Positions 47,091 through 55,771 of a stretch of DNA of 64,000 bases are shown in pieces. Source of the DNA: an uncultured Methylococcaceae bacterium (GTDB taxonomy: Bacteria > Pseudomonadota > Gammaproteobacteria > Methylococcales > Methylomonadaceae). Position 1 is the stretch's first letter. The number at the start of each line of letters is the position of its first letter. Below the pieces are notes generated by a model. That model ran no database searches and was not told where the DNA came from. It worked only from the letters and a program-made list of their open reading frames with translations. A program made the translations under genes and the position numbers. The stretch lies in contig CAJADF010000113.1 of the NCBI GenBank assembly GCA_903938485.1, positions 44,560 to 108,559 of the forward strand. Reading direction: 5' to 3'.

Positions 47091-48091
47091 AATAAAAGAT
47101 AGCCTTCAAACTTAGGCAACACCTGATACTCTATATAGGCACCCCACTCAGCAAACTCTGGATACTTGACACAAACCGCCTTAATATATCCTAAGGTACG
47201 CGGTATATCTTGAAGATACATAGATTTGTTATCCCTAATATGTAATCGAGCAAAAATACCGACAGCTTTTAAATGTCGCTGCATACCCATCAAATCAAAC
47301 CAGCGTTTAAAATCAGTTAAAGAACAATTTATTAAATTAGCTTGTATTAACCTCTGATAATAATCAAATAACCAATTTTCAACTGCAGAATCTGGCCATG
47401 CAATGTAACAATCCTTCAACAATGAAACTAAATCGTAAGTAATGGGACCTACAACTGCATCCTGAAAATCAATAACCCCCACTGAATCATCATTCAAACT
47501 CATTAAATTTCTTGAATGATAATCACGATGCACACAAACAACGTGCTGCTCAACTGCTGAATTAATAAGTAATCGACGCACTCTATCCCATAATAAAATT
47601 GGAGCCTCTATATCTAATAACCCATGTAAAAACCAGTCTTCAAAAATAACCAATTCTCTCTCAAAAAAAGCCTCATCATAATGAGGAAGAGTTATTTTTT
47701 TAATATCGATCTGTGATTGCAGTTTAAATAGTTCATCACAAGCAATTTTATACAAACCATTGGCAGTATGGCCATTTAGCTTATCTAAAAAACATTCTGT
47801 ACCAAAATCCTCAAGCAACAAAAAACCTTCTTCCATATTTTGCTGGTAAATATTGGGAACATTTATATTTGAAGCAGAAAAAATCTTTGCTACATTGATA
47901 AAAGGTTCAATATTTTCTTTCTCTGGTGGGGCATCCATAACTATGTATGAAGTTTGTTCAGAATTCACTCTAAAATAACGCCGAAAACTTGCGTCGCTAG
48001 ACGCTATTTCACAAGAACTTATTATCATTAATAGATCATTTTCGAGCCAATCCATCATTGATATTGTTCTTAAATCTGCATTTATCATCAT
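47087..48091 (-). CDS. amgK: Aminoglycoside phosphotransferase-fold sugar kinase AmgK
   Basis: ASSDASFRRYFRVNSEQTSYIVMDAPPEKENIEPF, CVHRDYHSRNLM, GVIDFQDAVVGPITYDLVSLLKD; divergent from lptD. Confidence 0.92.
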   Translation of the reverse strand: MMINADLRTISMMDWLENDLLMIISSCEIASSDASFRRYFRVNSEQTSYIVMDAPPEKENIEPFINVAKIFSASNINVPNIYQQNMEEGFLLLEDFGTECFLDKLNGHTANGLYKIACDELFKLQSQIDIKKITLPHYDEAFFERELVIFEDWFLHGLLDIEAPILLWDRVRRLLINSAVEQHVVCVHRDYHSRNLMSLNDDSVGVIDFQDAVVGPITYDLVSLLKDCYIAWPDSAVENWLFDYYQRLIQANLINCSLTDFKRWFDLMGMQRHLKAVGIFARLHIRDNKSMYLQDIPRTLGYIKAVCVKYPEFAEWGAYIEYQVLPKFEGYLLL

Positions 48092-48194
48092 GTGTAATTA
48101 GATTATTTAAATTGCTAAGATAAATTAAGGTAAAATGTTTACAAGCATTTTATTCGATTTAAGATCCATAACGCTACTAAACTTAATACCAGCC

Positions 48195-50876
48195 ATGCTT
48201 CGCCGTTTATTTCTAGTTTTTTTACCCTCACTGACTGCACAATCTAGCTTTGCAAATGATTCTTCATGGAATTGCGAGCAAGACAAGCAATCTAAAGAAT
48301 GGATATGTGTTGGAGGTAATTCAGTAGAAACGCCCAAAATAACTGAACCCACTAAGACGCCTGCTGTGACTCAACCAGAGAAAACTGTAGTCATCACACC
48401 GATTACTCGAAGTGAACAAGAAGCGAATACACCTCCGACAACTACAAAAACGCCATTAAGCTCAGAAATTCAGGCCAATGTAGCTGAAACAAACGTTAAC
48501 ATTCAAAATACCACCGTTAAGGCGCCAGATAGCAGTCAAGAAGAACGACCTTTAATAAGATTATTAGAGCCCGCGTTTAGCCATCAACAAGAACAAACAT
48601 TCAGCACATTAACTTCTCAATTAGCTTATGACCCATGGGAAAAATGTAATGCTGAACCGTCCGTAAAACCAAATTTCATATCCAGCGTGTCACAAAGAGA
48701 ATCTGCGCCCATGGATGTTAAATCTAACTACGCGGAAGTATTCGAGAATGAAATTGGCAGTTATTCCGGTAATGTGACGATGTCTAGAGCCGATCAAAAA
48801 TCGACTTCAAAAAAAGCCAACTACAACAACACATCACAAGTCCTTGATCTTCAAGGGGATGTATTCTACAGCGAAGAAGAATTAGCCCTACATAGTGAAA
48901 CTGCTATGCTCAATTTTTCTGCTGACCAAGCTAAATTGAGAGACGCTCAATTTATTGCTGCAGCAAAACCCCTTAGAGGTTATGCTAAATTTATTTATAG
49001 AAAAAGCAAAACCTTATCTCAATACAAAGATGTTGCTTACACAAGCTGTCGACCAGGTAACCAAGATTGGATAATTCATAGCTCTGACTTAACCATTAAT
49101 AAAACAACGGGAAGAGGCGCAGTAAAAGATGCTTGGTTAGAGTTTAAAGGTGCGCCAGTTTTTTACTCCCCCTATATGTCATTCCCAATTGATAATAGAA
49201 GAGTATCGGGATTTTTAATGCCAACATTTGGTAGCACACGTTATAGTGGTTTTCGTATAGCTGCGCCTTATTATTGGAATATTGCCCCCAACTATGATGC
49301 TACCATTACACCTAGAGAACTGTTTAACCGAGGCCCATTATTAGCGGGTAACTTCCGGTATTTATCAGAACAATCCAAAGGAAATGTTGCTATGGAGTAT
49401 ATGCCATCAGATATGCTACGTAACAATGACTCACGTTTTTATGGATCTATCAAAAACAACTCAACATTCAGTCCTAATATTCACTCTAATGTTGATTTAG
49501 GTTATGTTTCTGACCCAACATACTTCGCACAAATGGGCAGCGCTTTAACATTTTCTAATTACAACTACCTAAAAAGTTCCGCAGATATTGGATATGTTAA
49601 AGAGGGTATTAATTTTAATACCTCGTTTGTAAATTATCAGTCTATTAACACAACTCTAGTTAATACACCTTTACCTTATCGGGTTCTCCCTAGAATAAAT
49701 CTAAATCTTGATCATACTTTTAAATTCATGCCATTAAATACCAGCATGGAAAATGAGTACGTTTATTTCCAACAAGAAAAATTAGTTAATGGTCAACGTT
49801 TTAATACCAAACCATCAATTAGCATCCCGTTTGAAACTTCAAATGCCTATTTAGTTCCTAAACTTTCTGTCCAACAAACTAATTACGCTTTATCTAATGT
49901 ATCTCAAACAGGCATGTCTGATTCTATTTCCAGAACAGTACCCATTTTTTCAGCAAACACTGGCTTAAATTTCGAAAGAAACTTATCGTTTAGCAATTCA
50001 AGTTATCTTCATACCATAGAACCACGTTTATTTTATTTATACGTACCTTATACAAACCAACAAGACTTACCCGTATTTGATACAGCTCAATATGACTTCC
50101 AATATAGCGCCCTATTTAGAGAAAATAGCTTCAGTGGCAAAGATCGCATACAAAATGCGAATCAAATTTCAACTGCAATTTCATCAAAATTGATAGATGA
50201 CAAAACTGGCTTAGAAAAATTAAAACTAGATGTTGGAGAAATTATCTATTTTGAAAATCGCCAAGTTAACGCCCCTGTATTATTAGCCAATGGCAACTAT
50301 GCTAATATTGGGGCGAACAAGGATAATTACTCTAACTTAGTAACAGAACTATCAAGTGAATTTACCAGAGAATTATCTGCAACTTCAGGTTTACAATGGA
50401 ATCCGTTAAGTAGTGATATTCAAAGAATTAATGCCGCTATACATTACAGAAACAAAGCTAACGAAATATTTAATGTGGGTTACCTTTATAGAACAAACCC
50501 GGTTTTCACCAATAAAAGTAATGACATCACCCAAACAGATAGTTCTTTCCGCTACCCAATCTATGATAATTGGACCGCAATGGGACGTTGGCAATACTCA
50601 CTTTTATATAATAAAACTCAGGATGCTTTATTTGGCATTGAAAAGGAAAATTGTTGCTGGCGTTTCCGTGTAGCACTCAGACGTTACACAAACAATATTT
50701 CATCTGGAAATGGCTTATATTACGGATCTAATCTCAACACACCCAATACTCACCCTGGTACTGCTCAAAATGGTATATTTTTTGAGATTGAACTCAAAGG
50801 CTTATCTGCTTTAGGGGACGATATGGATACCTTCTTACAAAAAGAAATTTATGGATTTCAAGGGTCTGACAAATAA
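48195..50876 (+). CDS. lptD: LPS-assembly protein LptD
   Basis: OstA domain (YSGNVTMSRADQ...LDLQGDVFYSEEE), PVFYSPYMSFPIDNRRVSGFLMPTFGSTRYSGFRIAAPYYWNIAPNYDATITP; Cys pairs. Track start at 48135; MLRRLFLVF at 48195 looks like the signal-peptide start. Confidence 0.95.
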   Translation: MLRRLFLVFLPSLTAQSSFANDSSWNCEQDKQSKEWICVGGNSVETPKITEPTKTPAVTQPEKTVVITPITRSEQEANTPPTTTKTPLSSEIQANVAETNVNIQNTTVKAPDSSQEERPLIRLLEPAFSHQQEQTFSTLTSQLAYDPWEKCNAEPSVKPNFISSVSQRESAPMDVKSNYAEVFENEIGSYSGNVTMSRADQKSTSKKANYNNTSQVLDLQGDVFYSEEELALHSETAMLNFSADQAKLRDAQFIAAAKPLRGYAKFIYRKSKTLSQYKDVAYTSCRPGNQDWIIHSSDLTINKTTGRGAVKDAWLEFKGAPVFYSPYMSFPIDNRRVSGFLMPTFGSTRYSGFRIAAPYYWNIAPNYDATITPRELFNRGPLLAGNFRYLSEQSKGNVAMEYMPSDMLRNNDSRFYGSIKNNSTFSPNIHSNVDLGYVSDPTYFAQMGSALTFSNYNYLKSSADIGYVKEGINFNTSFVNYQSINTTLVNTPLPYRVLPRINLNLDHTFKFMPLNTSMENEYVYFQQEKLVNGQRFNTKPSISIPFETSNAYLVPKLSVQQTNYALSNVSQTGMSDSISRTVPIFSANTGLNFERNLSFSNSSYLHTIEPRLFYLYVPYTNQQDLPVFDTAQYDFQYSALFRENSFSGKDRIQNANQISTAISSKLIDDKTGLEKLKLDVGEIIYFENRQVNAPVLLANGNYANIGANKDNYSNLVTELSSEFTRELSATSGLQWNPLSSDIQRINAAIHYRNKANEIFNVGYLYRTNPVFTNKSNDITQTDSSFRYPIYDNWTAMGRWQYSLLYNKTQDALFGIEKENCCWRFRVALRRYTNNISSGNGLYYGSNLNTPNTHPGTAQNGIFFEIELKGLSALGDDMDTFLQKEIYGFQGSDK

Positions 50877-52171
50877 TGACTAACCGCGCATTAAAAACAA
50901 AACTCATTTTCTTTTTTTCTGTTTTTTTATTAGTTAATAGCTACCCCCTATTTTGTGAAGTGCTCGGTAAAATTGCAGCAGTTGTTGAGGATGACGTAAT
51001 TCTTGAACAAGAACTAGATAAAGAAGTTACAGTAATTATCCAAAGAATCAGAACTAGCAATACACAAATTCCACCTGAATCTGTGATTCGTAAGCAAGTT
51101 CTAGAAAAAATGATCATAGATAAACTGCAACGTCAACTTGCTGAAAAAGCAGGCATTACAGTTACTGAGGACATGCTTAACAACTCCGCAGCAGATATAG
51201 CTCAACGTAACAACATGTCACTAGAGAAGTTTAGAGAAGAATTACAAAAGCAAGGTCTTTCATATAAACAATTTTTAGAAAACATGCGTAATGAAATTAT
51301 TATTAATCAATTACGTGGTAGAGAAATTGGTAGTCGTATAAAAGTTACGGATAAAGAAGTTGATCACTTTTTAGAAACGCAAGAAAACATAAGTGCTGAA
51401 TCAATTCAATATCATTTAGGTCATATACTAATAGCAGTAAAAGAAGGAGCATCTTCATCTGAAATACAAAAAGCTGAAAACAAAGCCGAAAATATAGTTA
51501 AGAATTTAAGAACTGGACAAGATTTTGCCCAAGCCGCAATAAGCGAATCAGAAGATGATAATGCCTTAAAAGGTGGTGACCTTGGTTGGCGGAATGCCAA
51601 TGATATACCAACACTTTTTACTGATAAGGTTAGCATAATGCATAAAAGCGAAGTTTCTGAGCCTATTCGAAGCCCCAGCGGTTTTCATATTATAAAAATA
51701 TTAGATATCAAAGGTGGCCTAGATGATCACACCATTACAAAAACTAAAGTAAGGCATATTCTGATTAAAACTAATGAGCTAATAGATGACGAGGAAGCAA
51801 GAAAACGTCTACTAGAAATTAAAGAGCGAATACTACATGGAGAAGATTTCGCATCTTTAGCAAGAACTCATTCCGACGATAAAGGCTCCGCATTAAAAGG
51901 AGGTTCCCTTGACTGGGTTAATCCAGGTGACCTAGTGCGACCCTTTGAAGACGCCATGGATAAACTTAGCATTAATCAATTAAGTGAACCTATACAATCA
52001 CAATTTGGTTGGCATTTAATCCAAGTATTAGATAGGCAAAATAAAGACAATAGTGTTGAACATAAAAGAAACCAAGTAAGAGAAATTATTCGTAAACGTA
52101 AAATTGAAGAAGAAACTGAACTCTGGATGCGAAGACTTCGTGATGAAGCTTATGTAGAAGTCTACCCTTAA
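50876..52171 (+). CDS. surA: Peptidylprolyl isomerase / chaperone SurA
   Basis: SurA N-domain and two parvulin domains (HLGHILIAVKEGAS..., KVRHILIKTNELIDDEEARKRLLEIKERI); TAATG overlap with lptD. Confidence 0.97.
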   Translation: MTNRALKTKLIFFFSVFLLVNSYPLFCEVLGKIAAVVEDDVILEQELDKEVTVIIQRIRTSNTQIPPESVIRKQVLEKMIIDKLQRQLAEKAGITVTEDMLNNSAADIAQRNNMSLEKFREELQKQGLSYKQFLENMRNEIIINQLRGREIGSRIKVTDKEVDHFLETQENISAESIQYHLGHILIAVKEGASSSEIQKAENKAENIVKNLRTGQDFAQAAISESEDDNALKGGDLGWRNANDIPTLFTDKVSIMHKSEVSEPIRSPSGFHIIKILDIKGGLDDHTITKTKVRHILIKTNELIDDEEARKRLLEIKERILHGEDFASLARTHSDDKGSALKGGSLDWVNPGDLVRPFEDAMDKLSINQLSEPIQSQFGWHLIQVLDRQNKDNSVEHKRNQVREIIRKRKIEEETELWMRRLRDEAYVEVYP

Positions 52172-52200
52172 ACCATAGATACTCTAACTTTAATTAAACT

Positions 52201-52773
52201 ATGAGTCTTATAAGCAATAAAGACCAACAATTAATTACCAAACTTAAAGACGTAATAAATATCGAAAACTTAGAATCTCTTCGAGAACTTATTTCTATAC
52301 TTAATGCCGAACTTGGAACCGACCCTATTACAATCGCAGCTGCACTTTTACATCTATTTCAAAAAATAGATTATTCATCCCCAATTACTATCAAAGATAA
52401 AAAAAGCAAGAATGAGGCGCACAGTACTAATACTCAACTATTAATAAAAATGGTCCGCTATAGATTAAATATCGGATCCGACCATTTAATTAATACAGAA
52501 CAAATTAAAGAAACACTTGTAGCAGAATCTGGCGTTGATAAAAAAAATATTACTAACATTAATATACAACGCACCTACACTCTTATAGAACTTCCTGATG
52601 AAATGCCACCCGATATTTTTCAACATTTAAAATCGGTGGAAATTAATCAATTAAAGCTAGACATTAAAAGAGTTAAACCACGTAACAATAAAAAACGTGG
52701 CAACAACCATTTTAGACGTAACCGCAGACCCGAAAATACAACTGAACTCAATAAATCAACTATTCAACAATAA
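52201..52773 (+). CDS. Stand-alone DeaD/CsdA C-terminal-like (DbpA RNA-binding domain) protein lacking helicase core
   Basis: RYRLNIGSDHLINTEQIKETLVAESGVDKKNITNINIQRTYTLIELPDEMPPDIFQHLKSVEINQLKLDIKRVKPR follows the DbpA RNA-recognition pattern; basic RNNKKRGNNHFRRNRRP tail; no DEAD motifs. Confidence 0.7.
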   Translation: MSLISNKDQQLITKLKDVINIENLESLRELISILNAELGTDPITIAAALLHLFQKIDYSSPITIKDKKSKNEAHSTNTQLLIKMVRYRLNIGSDHLINTEQIKETLVAESGVDKKNITNINIQRTYTLIELPDEMPPDIFQHLKSVEINQLKLDIKRVKPRNNKKRGNNHFRRNRRPENTTELNKSTIQQ

Positions 52774-52786
52774 CAGGTAAATAGGT

Positions 52787-53242
52787 ATGACAAATAGTAG
52801 TAGTATTTCTCCACCACTTTTAGGTTGGCGAGAATGGGTGGGATTACCAGAACTCAATATTCAAAAATTAAAAGCAAAAGTTGATACTGGTGCTAGAACA
52901 TCCGCTTTACATGCATTTGCTCTTGATCCTTATAAAAAAGATGGTAAAGATTGGATTATGTTTGCCATACACCCAGAACAAGAGAATACAGATTTGATTA
53001 TTGAATGCCATGCCCCAATTAAAGACAAACGAGTAGTTTCTGATTCTGGCGGACATAAACAACGTCGTTATGTTATTGAAACTAAATTCATTTTAGGTCA
53101 AACCCCTATTACTGCAGAAATAACATTAACTAATAGAGATAGCATGGTCTTTAGAATGCTTTTAGGTCGCACCGCAATTAACAATAATTATCTAATCGCA
53201 CCTAGTGAGTCCTATTTACTAGGTGAGCCTAAATATACTTAA
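52787..53242 (+). CDS. RimK-associated / ATP-dependent zinc protease family (retropepsin-like) protein
   Basis: LGWREWVGLPELNIQKLKAKVDTGARTSALHA... and FRMLLGRTAI. Confidence 0.9.
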   Translation: MTNSSSISPPLLGWREWVGLPELNIQKLKAKVDTGARTSALHAFALDPYKKDGKDWIMFAIHPEQENTDLIIECHAPIKDKRVVSDSGGHKQRRYVIETKFILGQTPITAEITLTNRDSMVFRMLLGRTAINNNYLIAPSESYLLGEPKYT

Positions 53243-53285
53243 TTGAAGAAAAATTGTAGACTTTAAACTTTCAAACACTGATAAC

Positions 53286-53333
53286 TGTTGGAATACCAAC
53301 ACCCAATAAACACCGCCTGCTGAAATACCAGCA
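53286..53333. repeat. Two similar tandem short hairpins upstream of VPLP-CTERM gene
   Basis: tgttgg aata ccaaca (53286-53301) and tgctg aaatac cagca (53318-53333); both share the core g(g)aataccA. Confidence 0.55.
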
Positions 53334-53565
53334 CAATTAGACCAAGCAATCAGCAGCACATCAACAAGTATCAAGCATAAAATATTGGCACATAAAATGC
53401 TTTTAAATTAATAGCTTTAATGATATCCACATTCTAAATTAGTTTAAAATACCCATTAATAAATACGTAACACTAATGACGTTATTTTATGTTAACCTTA
53501 AGATTATAAGTTAGAATATAATACGTCAAAAATCCATTTCTTCAGATCAGTAACCAGGAAAATAA

Positions 53566-54309
53566 ATGATGAATTACAAAAAATTAATAGCCCTACCTAT
53601 ATTGGGATTAGCATTCAGTAGCATGGGCTATGCGTCTACTAACTTAATTTCAAGTATTAGCAGCTTAAACTCAACGCCATTAGATGTGGATTATGTCTTC
53701 AATAATAGAGGTTTAAGTGGTAATGTTGCTGCAGTACCCAATGGCTATGCTTTAACATTGAATGGTGGTGGAAATATAAACTTTTTCCAAAACTCTTCTT
53801 CAGCGTCTGTTTCTGGTGTTTCTGCAAATTCAACAAGTTATCATTTAGTGGCTAACTTCGGTCTAGACGGAACTTTTATTCCAACAGGTAGCGCTTTAAC
53901 AATCAACGGTACAGTAGGTGCTATTTCTGGTGTTGCTGGTACAACGGGTTTGTTATATTCAGCGGATCTAACTGGTGTTGGCTATAACGCTGCGACAGGT
54001 GAGTTAGGTTTTAACACACACTTTAACGATAATACTGCATGGTCTAAAAATGCAGTATTCAACGGTGGATCAACTGGTGAGGTTGTGTATTTGTTTGACC
54101 AAGCGGGTTTGTCAACAGGCCATGGAAATCTAAGTGGTTTAATTAGTGCACTTAATGATCACACTCCTGGCAATGCACTAGGTGCATTACACGGTATTCA
54201 GTCTATTGCATCTGTGCCATTACCATTACCTGTTATGTTGTTTGGTACAGGTTTAACTGCGTTAATGGGCTTTGCTCGTAAACGTCGTAACCCAACTAAC
54301 TCAATTTAA
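53566..54309 (+). CDS. VPLP/PEP-CTERM-type exosortase-sorted secreted protein
   Basis: N-terminal signal peptide (MNYKKLIALPILGLAFSSMGYAS); C-terminal VPLPLPVMLFGTGLTALMGFARKRRNPTNSI, i.e. VPLP motif + TM + basic tail. Confidence 0.85.
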   Translation: MMNYKKLIALPILGLAFSSMGYASTNLISSISSLNSTPLDVDYVFNNRGLSGNVAAVPNGYALTLNGGGNINFFQNSSSASVSGVSANSTSYHLVANFGLDGTFIPTGSALTINGTVGAISGVAGTTGLLYSADLTGVGYNAATGELGFNTHFNDNTAWSKNAVFNGGSTGEVVYLFDQAGLSTGHGNLSGLISALNDHTPGNALGALHGIQSIASVPLPLPVMLFGTGLTALMGFARKRRNPTNSI

Positions 54310-54335
54310 GCTGCAGATAAATAGGAAAACATAAA

Positions 54336-55547
54336 ATGACTTCATCGAACATTGAAAAAACTATTGTTCCAGGATCAGATTTTAATTGGATTAGTAAGAC
54401 AGTTGTATCTACAACAGATAACGCGAAACATAATTCACAAGATTGGTTGAAACAAACTAAAGGTAATCAAATTACAATTGATGTATCTAACCTAACTACA
54501 AAAACTATCGATTATTCAAAAAGCATTTTTGATAACACACTTGATGCAAGCGCAAGCACTACTGTTAATAAAATAATTGGTGGAACAGGTAGCGACCATA
54601 TTATAGGTGCAAATATTAAGTCAACTTTGATTGGAAATTCTGCTGTTGGTCACACTGATGAAATATTTGGTGGCAGTGATAATGATCTAATCATTGGCGG
54701 TAAAGGGGCGGATAATATATTAGGCGGTTCAGGCTCTAATACACTGACCGGCGGAACTGGTTCTGATACATTCTCTATTACAGGCACTGACAACATTACT
54801 GACTTAGGATTGGGTACAAGAAATGTCACAGGCTTTGGCACAAATGATGATCTATTTGTGCATAGTGACGCAACTGTTACCGCTACTTTAGCTGGTAACT
54901 GGACACCATCTTCAGTTACAAAAAATCAAGGGACTGTTTTAATTTTAGATAAAGGGAACTTTACAGTTGACCTATCGAAAGCCCTTTTAAGCACAGAAGG
55001 TTTTACTATTGATGCAAGTAAAAGCTCTAAAGCAGTAACATTGACCGGATCCTTAAACGCAGACACGATTAATAGTGGTGCGGGGAATGACACTATTAAT
55101 GGTGGCGCTGGTAATGATACTATTTACGGTGGCAAAGGTAATGATTCTATAGATGGTGGCGCAGGAAACGATACCATTTACGGTGGTGCTGGTAAAAATA
55201 GTTTAACTGGTGGTGAGGGCGCAGATACTTTTGTTTATCTAAAAGGCGATGGGGTTTCAACTATTACAGATTTTGCGACAGGCTCTGATAAATTACAAAT
55301 TAGTGCAGCAACTTTTAAAGGCTTAACTTCTGGAGCAACTGTTACGCTTGAAACTGTAAACAATGCAAATTACAAATCAGGTCAAATTGCTATTAACTCT
55401 GATAGTAACTTTGTATACAACCAAGCTACTGGTAACTTGTATTATGACGCAGATGGCTCAGCTACAAAGTCAAAACCAGTTCTAATTGAAACACTTGGTG
55501 TTGATTCACACCCAGCATTAGGTGGTGATATTTTTATTATTGCATAG
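54336..55547 (+). CDS. RTX-type calcium-binding repeat protein, probable type I secretion substrate
   Basis: Nonapeptide repeats GGAGNDTIYGGKGNDSIDGGAGNDTIYGG; no signal peptide; C-terminus GGDIFIIA. Confidence 0.88.
   Translation: MTSSNIEKTIVPGSDFNWISKTVVSTTDNAKHNSQDWLKQTKGNQITIDVSNLTTKTIDYSKSIFDNTLDASASTTVNKIIGGTGSDHIIGANIKSTLIGNSAVGHTDEIFGGSDNDLIIGGKGADNILGGSGSNTLTGGTGSDTFSITGTDNITDLGLGTRNVTGFGTNDDLFVHSDATVTATLAGNWTPSSVTKNQGTVLILDKGNFTVDLSKALLSTEGFTIDASKSSKAVTLTGSLNADTINSGAGNDTINGGAGNDTIYGGKGNDSIDGGAGNDTIYGGAGKNSLTGGEGADTFVYLKGDGVSTITDFATGSDKLQISAATFKGLTSGATVTLETVNNANYKSGQIAINSDSNFVYNQATGNLYYDADGSATKSKPVLIETLGVDSHPALGGDIFIIA
55063..55220 (+). repeat. Tandem RTX-coding repeat block
   Basis: Repeated ggtggYgcNggtaatgatactatttacggtggY-type units encoding GGAGNDTIYGG. 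Confidence 0.8.
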
Positions 55548-55595
55548 CAATAAAGATCTAACAGCTTAAATCAGATCTAAGCTGTTAGAATCGCA

Positions 55596-55639
55596 CAATA
55601 AAAAGGGAGGGAGGCTAAAGCCTCCCTCCCTTTTTATTG
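55596..55639. terminator. Strong bidirectional terminator after RTX gene
   Basis: Perfect 21-bp stem caataaaaagggagggaggct aa agcctccctccctttttattg. A second 11-bp inverted repeat ctaacagctta/taagctgttag lies at 55558-55588. Confidence 0.9.
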
Positions 55640-55771
55640 CTTAAAATTTATGTTATTTTTTATTCGCTCTACTAACCACTCTATCAATAGTCAGAGACTC
55701 CCATTATAGAAATCTAAAAAGCTCAACTTACATCTTGAGCTTATCAATAACATCCGATTACTAATTCAAAA

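Noticed and set aside
55063-55220. Tandem repeats considered as CRISPR or satellite
   Set aside because: In-frame RTX nonapeptide coding repeats without unique spacers.
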